NCBI GenBank assembly: GCA_035566435.1
Contig: DATMRF010000044.1
Span: 62,001-126,000, forward strand
Direction of reading: 5' to 3'
Origin: DATMRF01 sp035566435
GTDB taxonomy: Bacteria > Verrucomicrobiota > Verrucomicrobiia > Limisphaerales > UBA8199
DNA: 64,000 nt
The position numbers and the translations under genes are program-made. Positions within the stretch are counted from its first letter, which is position 1, and every line of letters begins with the position of its first letter. Shown here piece by piece: positions 1 through 9,500 of the stretch. Below the pieces are notes generated by a model. That model was not told the origin of the DNA and did not search any database. It saw only the letters and a program-made list of their open reading frames with translations.

Positions 1-90
1 CACGGCTTTGAGCGCGGCGAGTTCAATCGCAAACACTTTCCGGGCCTGGGCGAGGTGGTTCACGGTATGCGCTACTCGGTGTTCGGGTAA
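1..90 (+). CDS. C-terminal end of an unidentified protein (5' truncated by window edge)
   Basis: Frame 1 is open from the first base to a TAA and encodes the last 29 residues of a protein ending in VHGMRYSVFG. I do not recognise the family from so short a tail. It converges on pheA and the two coding regions overlap by 19 bases, so it is either a real tail-to-tail overlap or a chance frame. The ordered, non-repetitive composition favours a real gene end. Confidence 0.4.
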   Translation, partial: HGFERGEFNRKHFPGLGEVVHGMRYSVFG

Positions 91-1133
91 CTACCCAGCA
101 CTTTAACGAAATTGCAATGCTCGCCGAGGTGGCGGATCGCGTTGTCCACCTTTCGGTCCTGCACGTGGCCGTCGCAATCGATGAAGAAGAAGTACTCCCA
201 TGCTTTGCGTTTGCTGGGGCGCGATTCAATCTTGGTCATGTTGATGCGATACCGGCGGAAGGCCGCCAGCGCGCTGTGCAACGCTCCTACCTTGTCGGTG
301 ACGCTCACCATCAGGCTGGTCCGGTCCTTGCCGGTCGGGGGACTGCATTGGCGTCCCAGCACCAGGAAGCGCGTCGCGTTGGCGGCGTTGTCCTGGATAT
401 CATATTCGAGCACATCCAGGCCGTACTTTTCCGCCGCGAGGATTCCCGCGATCGCCGCCGTGCGCTTTTCTTTGGCCGCGAACTCGGCCGAGCGCGCGTT
501 CGAGGAGGTCTCGATAATCTCCACCTTCGGCAGGTTGTTCTGGATCCAAACGCGGCACTGGCCCAGGGATTGGGGGTGGCCAAAGAGCTTTTTGACTTGG
601 GAACGCGGGCTGTTGCTCAGGAGGCAGTGCTGCACGGGGAGGACGATTTGCGCTACGATCTTCAGGTCGCTGTCCACGAGCATATCCAGGGTGTGGGTGA
701 CGACTCCTTCGGTCGAGTTCTCGACTGGCACCACTCCGTACTCCGCGCGGTTTTTACTCACCTCGGTGAAGACGTCGGAAATGGTTTTTTGGGAAGAGTA
801 GCGCAGGCTGGAGCCGAACCGGCGGATGGCGGCCTGGTGAGTGAAAGTCGCCTCCGGCCCCAGGTAGGCAATCTTCATTGATTTTTCGAGCGAGAGCGCG
901 CTCGACATAATCTCCCGGTAAATGGCCTGAAGCGATTCGTTGGTAATCGGCCCCTGGTTCAACCGGCAAATGCGGTTGAGCACGGCGCGTTCGCGGTGCG
1001 GTGCGTAAATTTCCTCGCCCGCCTTGATCTTGATTTCGCCGATGGCCAGCACGTGCCGGGTGCGCTCGTTCAGGAGCCTGACGATCTGGGCGTCGAAATT
1101 GTCGATCGCCTTGCGATGTTCGGGGATGGTCAT
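72..1133 (-). CDS. pheA: Bifunctional chorismate mutase / prephenate dehydratase (P-protein)
   Basis: Converts chorismate to prephenate and then to phenylpyruvate in phenylalanine biosynthesis, in the cytoplasm. The 353 residues show three domains in order: an AroQ-type chorismate mutase helix bundle (about 1-82), prephenate dehydratase (about 86-265) and a C-terminal ACT domain (about 272-350). The dehydratase carries the catalytic Thr-Arg-Phe at 254-256. The ACT domain has GALHSAL (283-289) and ESRP (303-306), which in characterised P-proteins form the phenylalanine feedback site; allosteric control is therefore likely. The length is normal for the family. It starts at an ATG 20 bases after the scpB stop, in the same direction, so it probably shares a transcript with scpA-scpB. 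Confidence 0.96.
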   Translation of the reverse strand: MTIPEHRKAIDNFDAQIVRLLNERTRHVLAIGEIKIKAGEEIYAPHRERAVLNRICRLNQGPITNESLQAIYREIMSSALSLEKSMKIAYLGPEATFTHQAAIRRFGSSLRYSSQKTISDVFTEVSKNRAEYGVVPVENSTEGVVTHTLDMLVDSDLKIVAQIVLPVQHCLLSNSPRSQVKKLFGHPQSLGQCRVWIQNNLPKVEIIETSSNARSAEFAAKEKRTAAIAGILAAEKYGLDVLEYDIQDNAANATRFLVLGRQCSPPTGKDRTSLMVSVTDKVGALHSALAAFRRYRINMTKIESRPSKRKAWEYFFFIDCDGHVQDRKVDNAIRHLGEHCNFVKVLGSYPNTE

Positions 1134-1153
1134 CTTAATTCCCTGGCGATGGT

Positions 1154-1873
1154 TCAGGCGCCAGTGCCCGGAGGTTTCGGTGGCGGACTCTCGGGAGCGG
1201 GCGGCTGCGCAGCCGGTTTCGATTCCTCCGTCGGCAGCGCCAGCTGCTCCGGCGGCGCAGTCGCCAGGCCCGGATCGACGGTGGCGAGCGTTTCGGGCTT
1301 CTGCACCGGGATGCGGCGTAGTTCGTCCGCAGCCGGCAAATCCTCGAGGCCGCGCAAACCGAAGTATTCGAGGAATAGAGCGGTGGTGCCGTAGTTCATC
1401 GGCCGGCCGACCACTTCCGCCCGGCCTTGTTGCTCGACCAGCCCGCGCTCGAGGAGCGTTTGCATGACACCGTCGACGGCGACGCCACGAACTTGTTCAA
1501 TCTCGGCTCGTGTGAGCGGCTGCCGATACGCGATGATCGCAAGCGTTTCCAGCGCCGGTTGCGAAAGGCGCGGCGGACGCGCCTTGTGACCGACGAGCGC
1601 CTTGAGCCACGGCGCGTATTCCGGCTCAGTCACGAACTGCCAGGACCCGGCGACGCAAACCAGCCGGAAACTGCGGCCGGCCGCTTCGTGCTCGCACGCC
1701 AATTCTTCCAGCGCGGACGTCAATTGCTCCTCCTTCACCTTGCGGAGTCCGCGGGCGGTCTCATCGCCTTCGGCGTGTTCCACGGCAGCGGCGAACACGT
1801 CCCGAAGGTCCTTGAGGCTTAAAGGTTTTTGCGCCGAAAACAGAACGGCTTCCAAAATGAATTTCAATTCCAT
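1154..1873 (-). CDS. scpB: Segregation and condensation protein B
   Basis: ScpB binds ScpA and SMC to form the bacterial condensin that organises and segregates the chromosome. The first about 170 residues match the double winged-helix ScpB fold: MELKFILEAVLFSAQKP at the start, and the stretch around LSQPALETLAIIAYRQPLTR followed by VRGVAVDGVMQTLLERGLV, which is the most conserved part of the family. The last about 65 residues are Pro/Ala/Glu-rich and probably disordered. It lies 45 bases behind scpA and just ahead of pheA, all in one direction. Confidence 0.95.
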   Translation of the reverse strand: MELKFILEAVLFSAQKPLSLKDLRDVFAAAVEHAEGDETARGLRKVKEEQLTSALEELACEHEAAGRSFRLVCVAGSWQFVTEPEYAPWLKALVGHKARPPRLSQPALETLAIIAYRQPLTRAEIEQVRGVAVDGVMQTLLERGLVEQQGRAEVVGRPMNYGTTALFLEYFGLRGLEDLPAADELRRIPVQKPETLATVDPGLATAPPEQLALPTEESKPAAQPPAPESPPPKPPGTGA

Positions 1874-1917
1874 TCGATCCTTAGGTAACAGCCGGCGTCA
1901 CGAGGTTCAGGTTTTTC

Positions 1918-2727
1918 TCACTGCGCCGGGTTGGATTGAGCGACTGCCGCGGACGAGGACGACGAGGCCGTGCCCACCGCAGACGACACTGCTGGCGCCA
2001 CCGGCGGTGTGGCCCGGCAAATCTCAATTTCTCCGAAAGCTTCCGGCTGGACCGCGGTGAGCTGCTTGAGCCGGATGAGTTCCAGCAAAGCCAGAAACGT
2101 GACCACCACTTCCGACCGGCTGGTCACCCCGGCGAAGAGTTCCGAAAACTTCACGCGCTCCAGTTCGCGCACCACTTGCATCAACTGCTCGATCTTCTCG
2201 CTGACCGACCATTTGTCCTCGAAAATATCCCGCTGGTCCGGGCGTTTGTTGAGGCGCTGCAGGACGGCGTTGACGGCGTTGAGCAGGTCAAAAATCGAGG
2301 CCTCACCGCCTGGCGCCTTTTCCGCTTCGAACTCCAGGCGGCCGGGCACCCGGGGAAAGACATCCTCCTGCCGGGCCTCCAGGACGGCCAATTGCGCGGC
2401 GGCATCCTTGAACTTTTTGTACTCGACCAGTTGGCGGATGAGCTCCCAGCGCGGGTCCTCGCCCTCATCTTCGCCCTCGGTTTGCACCTGCTGGTCCACA
2501 GGCAGCAGCTCGCGGCTCTTGATGTACATGAGGGTCGCGGCCATGACGAGGAATTCCCCGGCCACTTCCAGGTCCAGCAGGCGCATCGTTTCGATGTACT
2601 CGATGAACTGCGTTGCCAGCAGGGTGAGGTTGACCTCGTAAATATCGACCTCCTCCTTCTTGATGAGGTAAAGGAGCAAATCGAGCGGGCCTTCAAAGAC
2701 CTCGAATTTTACCTTATAATCGGACAT
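1918..2727 (-). CDS. scpA: Segregation and condensation protein A (kleisin)
   Basis: ScpA is the kleisin that bridges the SMC head domains. The protein opens with MSDYKVKFEVFEGPLDLLLY, the standard ScpA N-terminus, followed by the helix bundle with VDIYEVNLTLLATQFIEYI. Near residue 225 the FAGVTSRSEVVVTFLALLEL stretch marks the C-terminal winged helix. I chose the ATG at this position rather than an in-frame TTG 33 bases upstream, because the extra 11 residues (Arg/Ala-rich) have no counterpart in the family. The tail after about 235 is Ala/Ser-rich and low in complexity. It is the first gene of the scpA-scpB-pheA unit. Confidence 0.94.
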   Translation of the reverse strand: MSDYKVKFEVFEGPLDLLLYLIKKEEVDIYEVNLTLLATQFIEYIETMRLLDLEVAGEFLVMAATLMYIKSRELLPVDQQVQTEGEDEGEDPRWELIRQLVEYKKFKDAAAQLAVLEARQEDVFPRVPGRLEFEAEKAPGGEASIFDLLNAVNAVLQRLNKRPDQRDIFEDKWSVSEKIEQLMQVVRELERVKFSELFAGVTSRSEVVVTFLALLELIRLKQLTAVQPEAFGEIEICRATPPVAPAVSSAVGTASSSSSAAVAQSNPAQ

Positions 2728-2937
2728 GGCAGCCGGCGCTCCGGCCTGGCGCCGGGACAACGTATCTTAGGCACAGCCCCCGGGCTTGGCAACGCCGGAC
2801 GCGCTCGAAACCAGTTGACAAACCCGGGCCCGGTAACATAGATTTTCTCTGTTCGGGCGACAGTACGTTTCTTCAGCGGGGTTCCCCACCCCCACCTCCT
2901 TGGCGTCTGCCGCCCGGACTTTTTCGAAGAGTTCCAC

Positions 2938-2964
2938 TTGACGCGGCTTCCGTGGTTTTATACT
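2938..2964 (+). promoter_or_regulatory. Probable sigma-70 promoter of tRNA-Asp
   Basis: TTGACG (one mismatch to the -35 consensus) is followed after 15 bases by TATACT (one mismatch to -10). The spacer is short, but the site would place the start about 10 bases ahead of the tRNA. A second candidate, TTGACA at 2815-2820 with a weaker -10 near 2839, lies further upstream. Confidence 0.45.
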
Positions 2965-2980
2965 TTCTCCTGCCCCACGC

Positions 2981-3057
2981 GGGGGCGTAGCTCAATTGGT
3001 TAGAGCGCTGCCCTGTCACGGCAGAGGTTACGGGTTCGAGCCCCGCCGCTCCCGCCA
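2981..3057 (+). tRNA. tRNA-Asp (GTC)
   Basis: A complete cloverleaf of 77 bases with encoded CCA. The 7-bp acceptor stem GGGGGCG pairs with CGCTCCC through one G-U pair. The anticodon stem CTGCC/GGCAG encloses loop CTGTCAC with anticodon GTC at 3015-3017. The T loop is TTCGAGC. The outermost T-stem pair is an A-C mismatch. The 3' half of this gene recurs at 24144, which makes it a candidate integration target. Confidence 0.95.
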
Positions 3058-3087
3058 TCTTTTCAGCCTCTTGTCACATTTTTCTGC
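3035..3087 (+). repeat. Left copy of att-like direct repeat (tRNA-Asp 3' end)
   Basis: The T loop to CCA end of tRNA-Asp (23 bases) plus the following about 30 bases are repeated at 24144-24197 in the same orientation. The tRNA part is identical. The flank differs by a few substitutions and one length change, ending in the identical 14-mer TCACATTTTTCTGC. A tRNA 3' end used as a target, with a partial copy at the far end, is the classic arrangement of an integrated island. Confidence 0.6.
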
Positions 3088-3213
3088 CTGACGCCGTGAG
3101 CCAGTACCTGTTTGCCAATGCTCTGCTCTTAACAGACGGCATTCCCGTTCAGGCGGCGCGCGTTTCCACAAACCGGTCGTTCTCTCACCTCCTGCACGGC
3201 AAAGCCGGTGTGA

Positions 3214-3561
3214 TTATGGCACCTTCAGGCGATAAAACTCGCGGGGATTGGCCTGGTCAATTGGGATTATGATATGATTGGTGCCTGCCGAGTTGGGAAC
3301 ATCGCTCCAGTTTGTCAGAAGCAAATTAGTCATTGCCTGCAAATGTCCGAGCGCAACGGGCCAGGAGAGGTCAAGCGTAGGGCCGCCAGTCTGGCCGTCA
3401 GGCGCACCGAACCCAGCACCTCGGTGGTCGTGGTGTCGGCGGCCGAGTGCGCGGGTTCGACGTTACCGGCGGCGTCGTGGCCGGCGCTGTAAAAGCCGTA
3501 GGTCTGGCCATCCTGAGCTGTAAAGGTGGCGCAGTTGCTGGTCACCTGGCTCAGCCAAATT
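3214..3561 (-). pseudogene. Decayed second copy of a secreted-protein C-terminal module
   Basis: Reading leftward, the first about 54 codons repeat the fibronectin-like end of the adjacent giant protein (TFTAQDGQTYGFYSAGHDAA onward to VLGSVRL). After a frame change near 3390 the reading continues as LDLSWPVALGHLQAMTN and ends with ANPREFYRLKVP and a TAA. That ending is the usual verrucomicrobial C-terminal module. No start codon or signal peptide precedes it; it sits directly behind the stop of the giant gene. It looks like the leftover tail of an older version or paralogue of that gene. Confidence 0.7.
3400..3561. repeat. Copy 1 of a 162-bp direct repeat
   Basis: About 162 bases are nearly identical to 4021-4182, with only a handful of substitutions. 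This copy lies outside the giant gene, 5 bases beyond its stop. Such a repeat could have served as the crossover point that replaced the C-terminus of the giant protein. Confidence 0.85.
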
Positions 3562-3566
3562 TCGAC

Positions 3567-6500
3567 TCACAGCACCCGCAGTCGATAGAAGCGTTGGCCA
3601 ACACGTGTGGAAGCAGGATCAGAGAAATAGAGCGGGGTTACACCTAGTGTGTTCGTTGCCATTTGTGTCCACTGCACAAGATTCGTTGAGGTCTCCACAA
3701 CGAGTGTTTGCCCAGGAATGCCCGTCAGACTGAATCCAAATTGGTTGGTTCGGAACGCGAGCGCCGCGGGCCCAGTGATAATGCTCGGCTGAGGGAGCAC
3801 GCCCTGATACACCCGCGCACGATAAAAGCGATTCTGAAACCGGCCTGATTGGACGTCGGCGAAGAGAAACTGACCGATGCTCGTCATGAGATTTGTCTGC
3901 AGCGGCACCCACAGCCTGAAATCTGTCGAGGCTTCGATGACAACGGCGAGGCCCGGCGGCGCCTGCACATTAAACCCAAACTGGCCTGCGTGGAGACCGA
4001 AGTTAGTGCCACCTGAAACAAGGCGCACCGAACCCAGCACCTCGGTGGTCGTGGTGTCGGCGGCCGAGTGCGCGGGTTCGACGTTACCGGCGGCGTCGTG
4101 GCCGGCGCTGTAAAAGCCGTAGGTCTGGCCAGCCTGAGCGGTAAAGGTGGCGCAGTTGTTGGTCACCTGGCTCAGCCAAATTCCCCACGGTCCGCCGTTG
4201 GTGGAAACGTAAATGTCATAGCTCCGGACGAACGAGTCAGCGTCGGTCCCGGACCAACACACATTGAAGTTCAAGCTCGTTTCGATCGGCGGCAGCGCGG
4301 TCACGGCAGTGACCGGCAATGAAGTGTCAGGAAGGATATACACCGTTCCGATGCTGCTCATGCCCGACGAATCATAGACCTGGTAAGTGAAGGAATCCGA
4401 CGGCATGGCGCTGCCATTTTGGACGTAGTTGAAGGTGCCGTCGAAGTTCACCGTGGCAGTGCCAAAGGCGGGTTGCGAAGCCAGAACCGCGGCGGTCAAG
4501 GTGTAGCCATCGGGGTCGAGAGCGTTGGCGAAGAGGCTGGTTGCGCCATTGGTCAGAGTAGTCGCGGTGCCGCCCTGGCTGACGACGACGAAATTATTCA
4601 CGAGCACGGGTCCGCGCGGGACATTCTGCACAAAGATGTAATAGGGCAGGTTGGGTGAAACGCCGCCGGAACTGGTGCCGGTCCACGCGAACGAATCCAG
4701 GCCGTCGAAGCCGGGGTTTGAAACATAGACCAGGTTCGCTAAAGAGCCGGCATTGATCACCTGGCCTGGTGAGACCGGGTTGCCATTCAGGAGCAAAGTG
4801 CCGTTGGCCGGAGGCGAAGCCAACTGCGCCTGGCTGAGCGCACCGCCGAGCACGCCGGCGAATCGATTGGAGAACACGGTGGCGGAGAGGGCGATGTTGG
4901 TGCCGGCATTGCCGGCGACATCCCACGCCTCGAGCAGGGCGACTGAGTTGCTGCCGCTCGTGGCTCCGGCCTGAGCGAGGTCGAGCGCACCGTTGCCGTC
5001 CAGATCCGCAAGCACCACAGGCCCGACGCTGCCGGTGCCCAGCAAGCGGCTGTTTCGCCTGAACGCAGCGGTGCCGTCGTTGAGCCAGATTTCCTTGGAG
5101 CCGTCCGGCCGGGCGATGACGACGTCGAGTTTGCCATCACCATTGATGTCGCCGAGGGCCAGTCCGGAGGCGATGCCGCCCAGAGCGGGGACACCGCTGC
5201 GCAACAATTGGAGCTCAGCAATGCGGAAAGCCGCAGTCGTATCGTATGCGTTTTGCAGATACACGCGATACCTGACGTAGTAATTGGGGTTAGGCCGGAG
5301 GTTCAAGGTGATGGTTTGCTGTCGGCCGGTAAATGAGAAGATCGGACGAAGCGGTGTGATGTCCGTGAAGCTGAAATTATTCGGGTCGGTGCTGGGACTA
5401 CCATAGACCGACACAGCGCTGGGGTCGAAACCGGCCGTAGCGGAGGAGGTCAACCTGATAGAGTTAACTAAAGTCGGGCCGGCTGAAGGGATGATGGTGA
5501 ACAGGGTCTGACCGCCGGCCTGGTAATCCGTGTTGGGGTCGCCGTCGATGGCGTACTCCGGATGGTTATTCCCAGGGAAACCGCCCCAGGTTATGGGATC
5601 TCCCGGGTGAATCGCGGGCGTCGCGGGAATGAGCAGATTCAAGGTGCCGCTCCCGTTATTAAGCCAGATCGTGCTGGGAGAATCGTTATACGCGATGATC
5701 GCATCCAGCGCACCATCTCCGTTGAGATCGCCGAGGACAACTTTATGCCCATCGCCCTGGCCCAGAGCCTGGCCGCTATCCTGAAAATTGCCTTCGCCAT
5801 CGTTCCACCAAATTTTGGCCGGTTGTCCAAGACTGCACACGCCGATCGCGTCCAGAGTGCCGTCTCCGTTCAAATCGCCTAGAGCGATGCTGACGACCGA
5901 CCCGGCAGTCACGGTCTGGCTGGCGCTGATGAACCTCCCCGTGCCGTTATTCGTGAAGGACTGAATGGAGCCCGAACCCGCGCCCAAAATATCGAGCCAG
6001 CCATCGGCGTTGAGATCGCCGGCGGCCAAAGTTCGGATTCCAGTCCCAAAGGACTGTCCGCTGTCGCTAAATCGGCCCGTGCCGTCGTTGAGCAAGACGC
6101 GGATGGTGCCATCCGGCTTGGCCACCACTGCGTCGAGATTTCCGTCTCCATTCACATCTGCCAATGCCACGGCGACACTGCCGCTCGAGCTGAAGCCCTG
6201 GGCTCGCGGTGTGAATTGCCCGTGACCATTGTTGATCCAGACCGAGTCACCAGCGGGGCTCGCGACAAAAAGGTCAACCGCGCCGTCGCCGTTAAAATCG
6301 CCCGTGGCGATATCGCTTCCGGAGTTGGCGCCCAGCGTCTGGCCAGTCGCAATCAAGGCTCGATTTGAACTACTGTTGACCGCGCCCATGAACTCGAACA
6401 CATACGGCTGCGTGCCGAAGCCGGATACAGTGCGCAGGTTCTTTGTAATCGTGACGAACACCGGTTCACCGGGCTTGAAACCAAACGTCGGGTTAAGCGT

Positions 6501-9500
6501 GACGACCTGGCCCGCCACCCCGAGGCTGGCAATCGTCCCGAGACTCGAGCTCAACCGGCCCGAGAACATCGGATAAACGGCGATGGATTGATCGGAGAGA
6601 GTCGAAGCCTGAAGGCTCTGGTTGAAGTTGAGCACCACGGGGGCTCCAGGTGAGGGCGCGATACCGTTCCTGGCCGGGGTGGAATTGGTCACCAGGATGG
6701 TGGCGTAATGGAACACCGCGCTGGAGCTGTAAAGCAAACAACCGAACACGCCTTGAACCTGACAACGGTACTGGGCGTTGTTTAGGGCCGCGGTGGGGGC
6801 GGGGAGCGCGAGCGTCGCCGTGGCCGAACCGCTATAGGTCGCATTGTCGATCAGGTTGCTGAACCCGCCGCCCTGGTTGACCTGCCACTGGTAGGTCGCG
6901 TTCGGCAGGTTCGCCGCCGCGTTGAATTGAACAGGCGTGTTGAAGGCCCCGGTCTGATCGGTTGGATTCGAGGTCACTTGCAACGCCGTGGCGCGCGACT
7001 CGTACGCGCCGACATCGGCCGTGCCCTGGAAGAGACGTGGGTTGCCATCCAGGTCAGTCGTGATACCGCCCAACTGGGAAAGGCTGCCCCGGCCGCGAAC
7101 GGGGGAACAAGCCGAGACGTGGAAATCACCCAGGGTGGTGGGCGCAGAAGCTGGATCGATGGGCTGCAGGAACTCCGGATCGGCGGCAAAACAACCACTC
7201 CAGCCGGCGGGCGGCGAAGTCAATCCCTGGATGTCACACGCAACCACGGTGCTGGCGCCGGACACATAGACCTGGTTGTTCTGCACCGAACCGAGTTGCC
7301 CGTTATTATTCCAGCAAATGGAGTTATAGAGAGACAAACCGGAGCTGAGGGCAGCCGCCCCGCCTTGGGCGTTGCCTGTGATGGTCGAATTCCATATCGA
7401 GAGGGTTGTTCCAACCGCCGAGGCACCGCTGCCGTGGTTTCCCGTCGAGAGGCAATTGAGCAACTGAAGCGTGCCCAATTGCAGCTCCGCTCCGTGGCTG
7501 CCATTGCCCTGGAAGGTGCAGTGGTCCAAAATCGCACTCGCCCCGTAACAAAGGAAGCCGTCGGAACCGTTGCTGATGAACGAGCAATTAGAAACCACTG
7601 GACTGCCACCGTCAGCGCTCATGCCATTACCGCTATTATTGCGAATGGCGCAGTTGACGATCAGGGGACTGGCGGCGTTGATGCTGATTCCGGTGGGGGC
7701 GTTCTGGAAAATAAGGCCGTCCACGCGGGCTTGCGAAGTACTGATGTACAAGCCAGGAACAGGACCGGCTTGCCCATCGACGATGGTGGGATTCCGCACC
7801 CAGTCGCGCTGGTTGAGGCTGGTTTCTGTGCCGCTAAACCCGCCATAGACCAGGGCGCCGGACGTTTGGATGGTAAAGCCGCCGTTGTAAGTTCCCGCTG
7901 CGACCCAGATCTCGGAGCCGCATTGATCCAGGGCGGGGTTGCCCAGGGCCACGGCCAGGGAATTGAAAGCGGTCCCCCACGAGCGCCCATCGCCTCCGGG
8001 CGCAGCCGAGGCGCTGACGTACCAGCGCGAGGGCAGAATCGTGAACAGGGCGGGGGCGGACGCAGCCACGCCGCTGTTCCCGCTGGTGACGACACAGCGA
8101 AAGCGGGCCTGGTTCAGAGCCGAGTTTGCATTGCTGATGGTGAGCGTCGGCGTCGCAGTCCCTGAGTAGCCGGCGCTGTCCGCCAGCGGCACAAAGCCGA
8201 TGCCATTGGCCTGGTCCACCTGCCATTGATAACTCAGCGCCGCGCCGGAGGCCGTTACCGAGAACTGGTTCAGCCCGGAGGCGCAGTTGGTCAGCGGCTG
8301 AGGTTGCGCGGTGATGATCAGCGGCGTGGTCGGCACCGTCTGCAATTCGTAGCACCCCAGATCGACGTTGGTATTGGCGATGCGTGGCAGTCCGTCGAGG
8401 TCCAGCGGCAACGCAGCCACGGCCGAATTGTTTCCGGCATTCACCACCGGCGAGCAGGCTTGCAAGTGGAAGTCGCCGGCACCCGAAGGCGCGTGGAGCG
8501 GGTCGAGCGGCTGAACAAACAACGGATCTTGCCCCAGGTTGTTATGGCCGCTGAAGGTGCTCAGGCCATGGACACAGGAACTAAAGACCGTCACGCTTCC
8601 GGCCAGCGGATAGATTTGTTTCAGTTCCAACGTGGTCGCGGTAGGATCGCTGTCGCTGTTGTTCCAAAAGATGCAATTGGTCGCGGTCACACCGCCCGAG
8701 CTATCGACGAAGAGCCCCGCGCCCGTATTAGCCGTGATGGTCGAATTCATCAGCACGGCGGAACCCGAGCCGCTAACGTCCAAGCCTCCGCCCGCGGCGG
8801 CCGCGTTCCCGCTCAGCAGACTATTAAGCACCTGAACCGTCCCGCCGATGATCGCGACCCCAGGCCCGGCGTTGCCGCGAAACATACAGTTCTGGAGGAC
8901 GGGGTTGCCGTTATAAACGTAAGCCCCGCCGGTGTTTTGAAGCATCTGGCAGTTCTGGACTAAAGGGCTCGAGTTGTTTTGGAGCAGGATACCGGTCCCG
9001 CTGTTCCGCATGACACAGTTCCGCACGATCGGGCTTGCTTGATTCACCAGCACCGCCGCCAAAGTCGCACGTTGGAGAACCAGGCCATCGACAATGGTGT
9101 TCGTCCCGAGTGGAGTGATCTGGCCACTCAGCGAGAGCGCTGAGCCCGTGCCGCTGGCGTCGAAGATGGTCGGGTGGATCTCCCAGTTACGCTGATTCAA
9201 ACTCGTCTCATTGCCCGCAAATCCACCATAGATTTGCGTGCCCTGCGGAATGGCCGGGACATTGGTTGGATAATACGTCCCCGCGGCGACCCAGATTACA
9301 TTACGGCAGCCTTGGACCGCGTTGAGGGCGGTGGCCAAATCCGGGTAAGCGGTGGCCCAGCTCGAGCCGTCGCCGCCAGCCGCTACGCCGGCGTTGACGT
9401 AAATAGTGGTGGGCGGCGTGACGTTCAAGAACACCGACGGCGTGCGATAGGTGAAGCTAGCTGCCGTCCAAGTCACTCGGAACTGATAACCGTTCATCCC

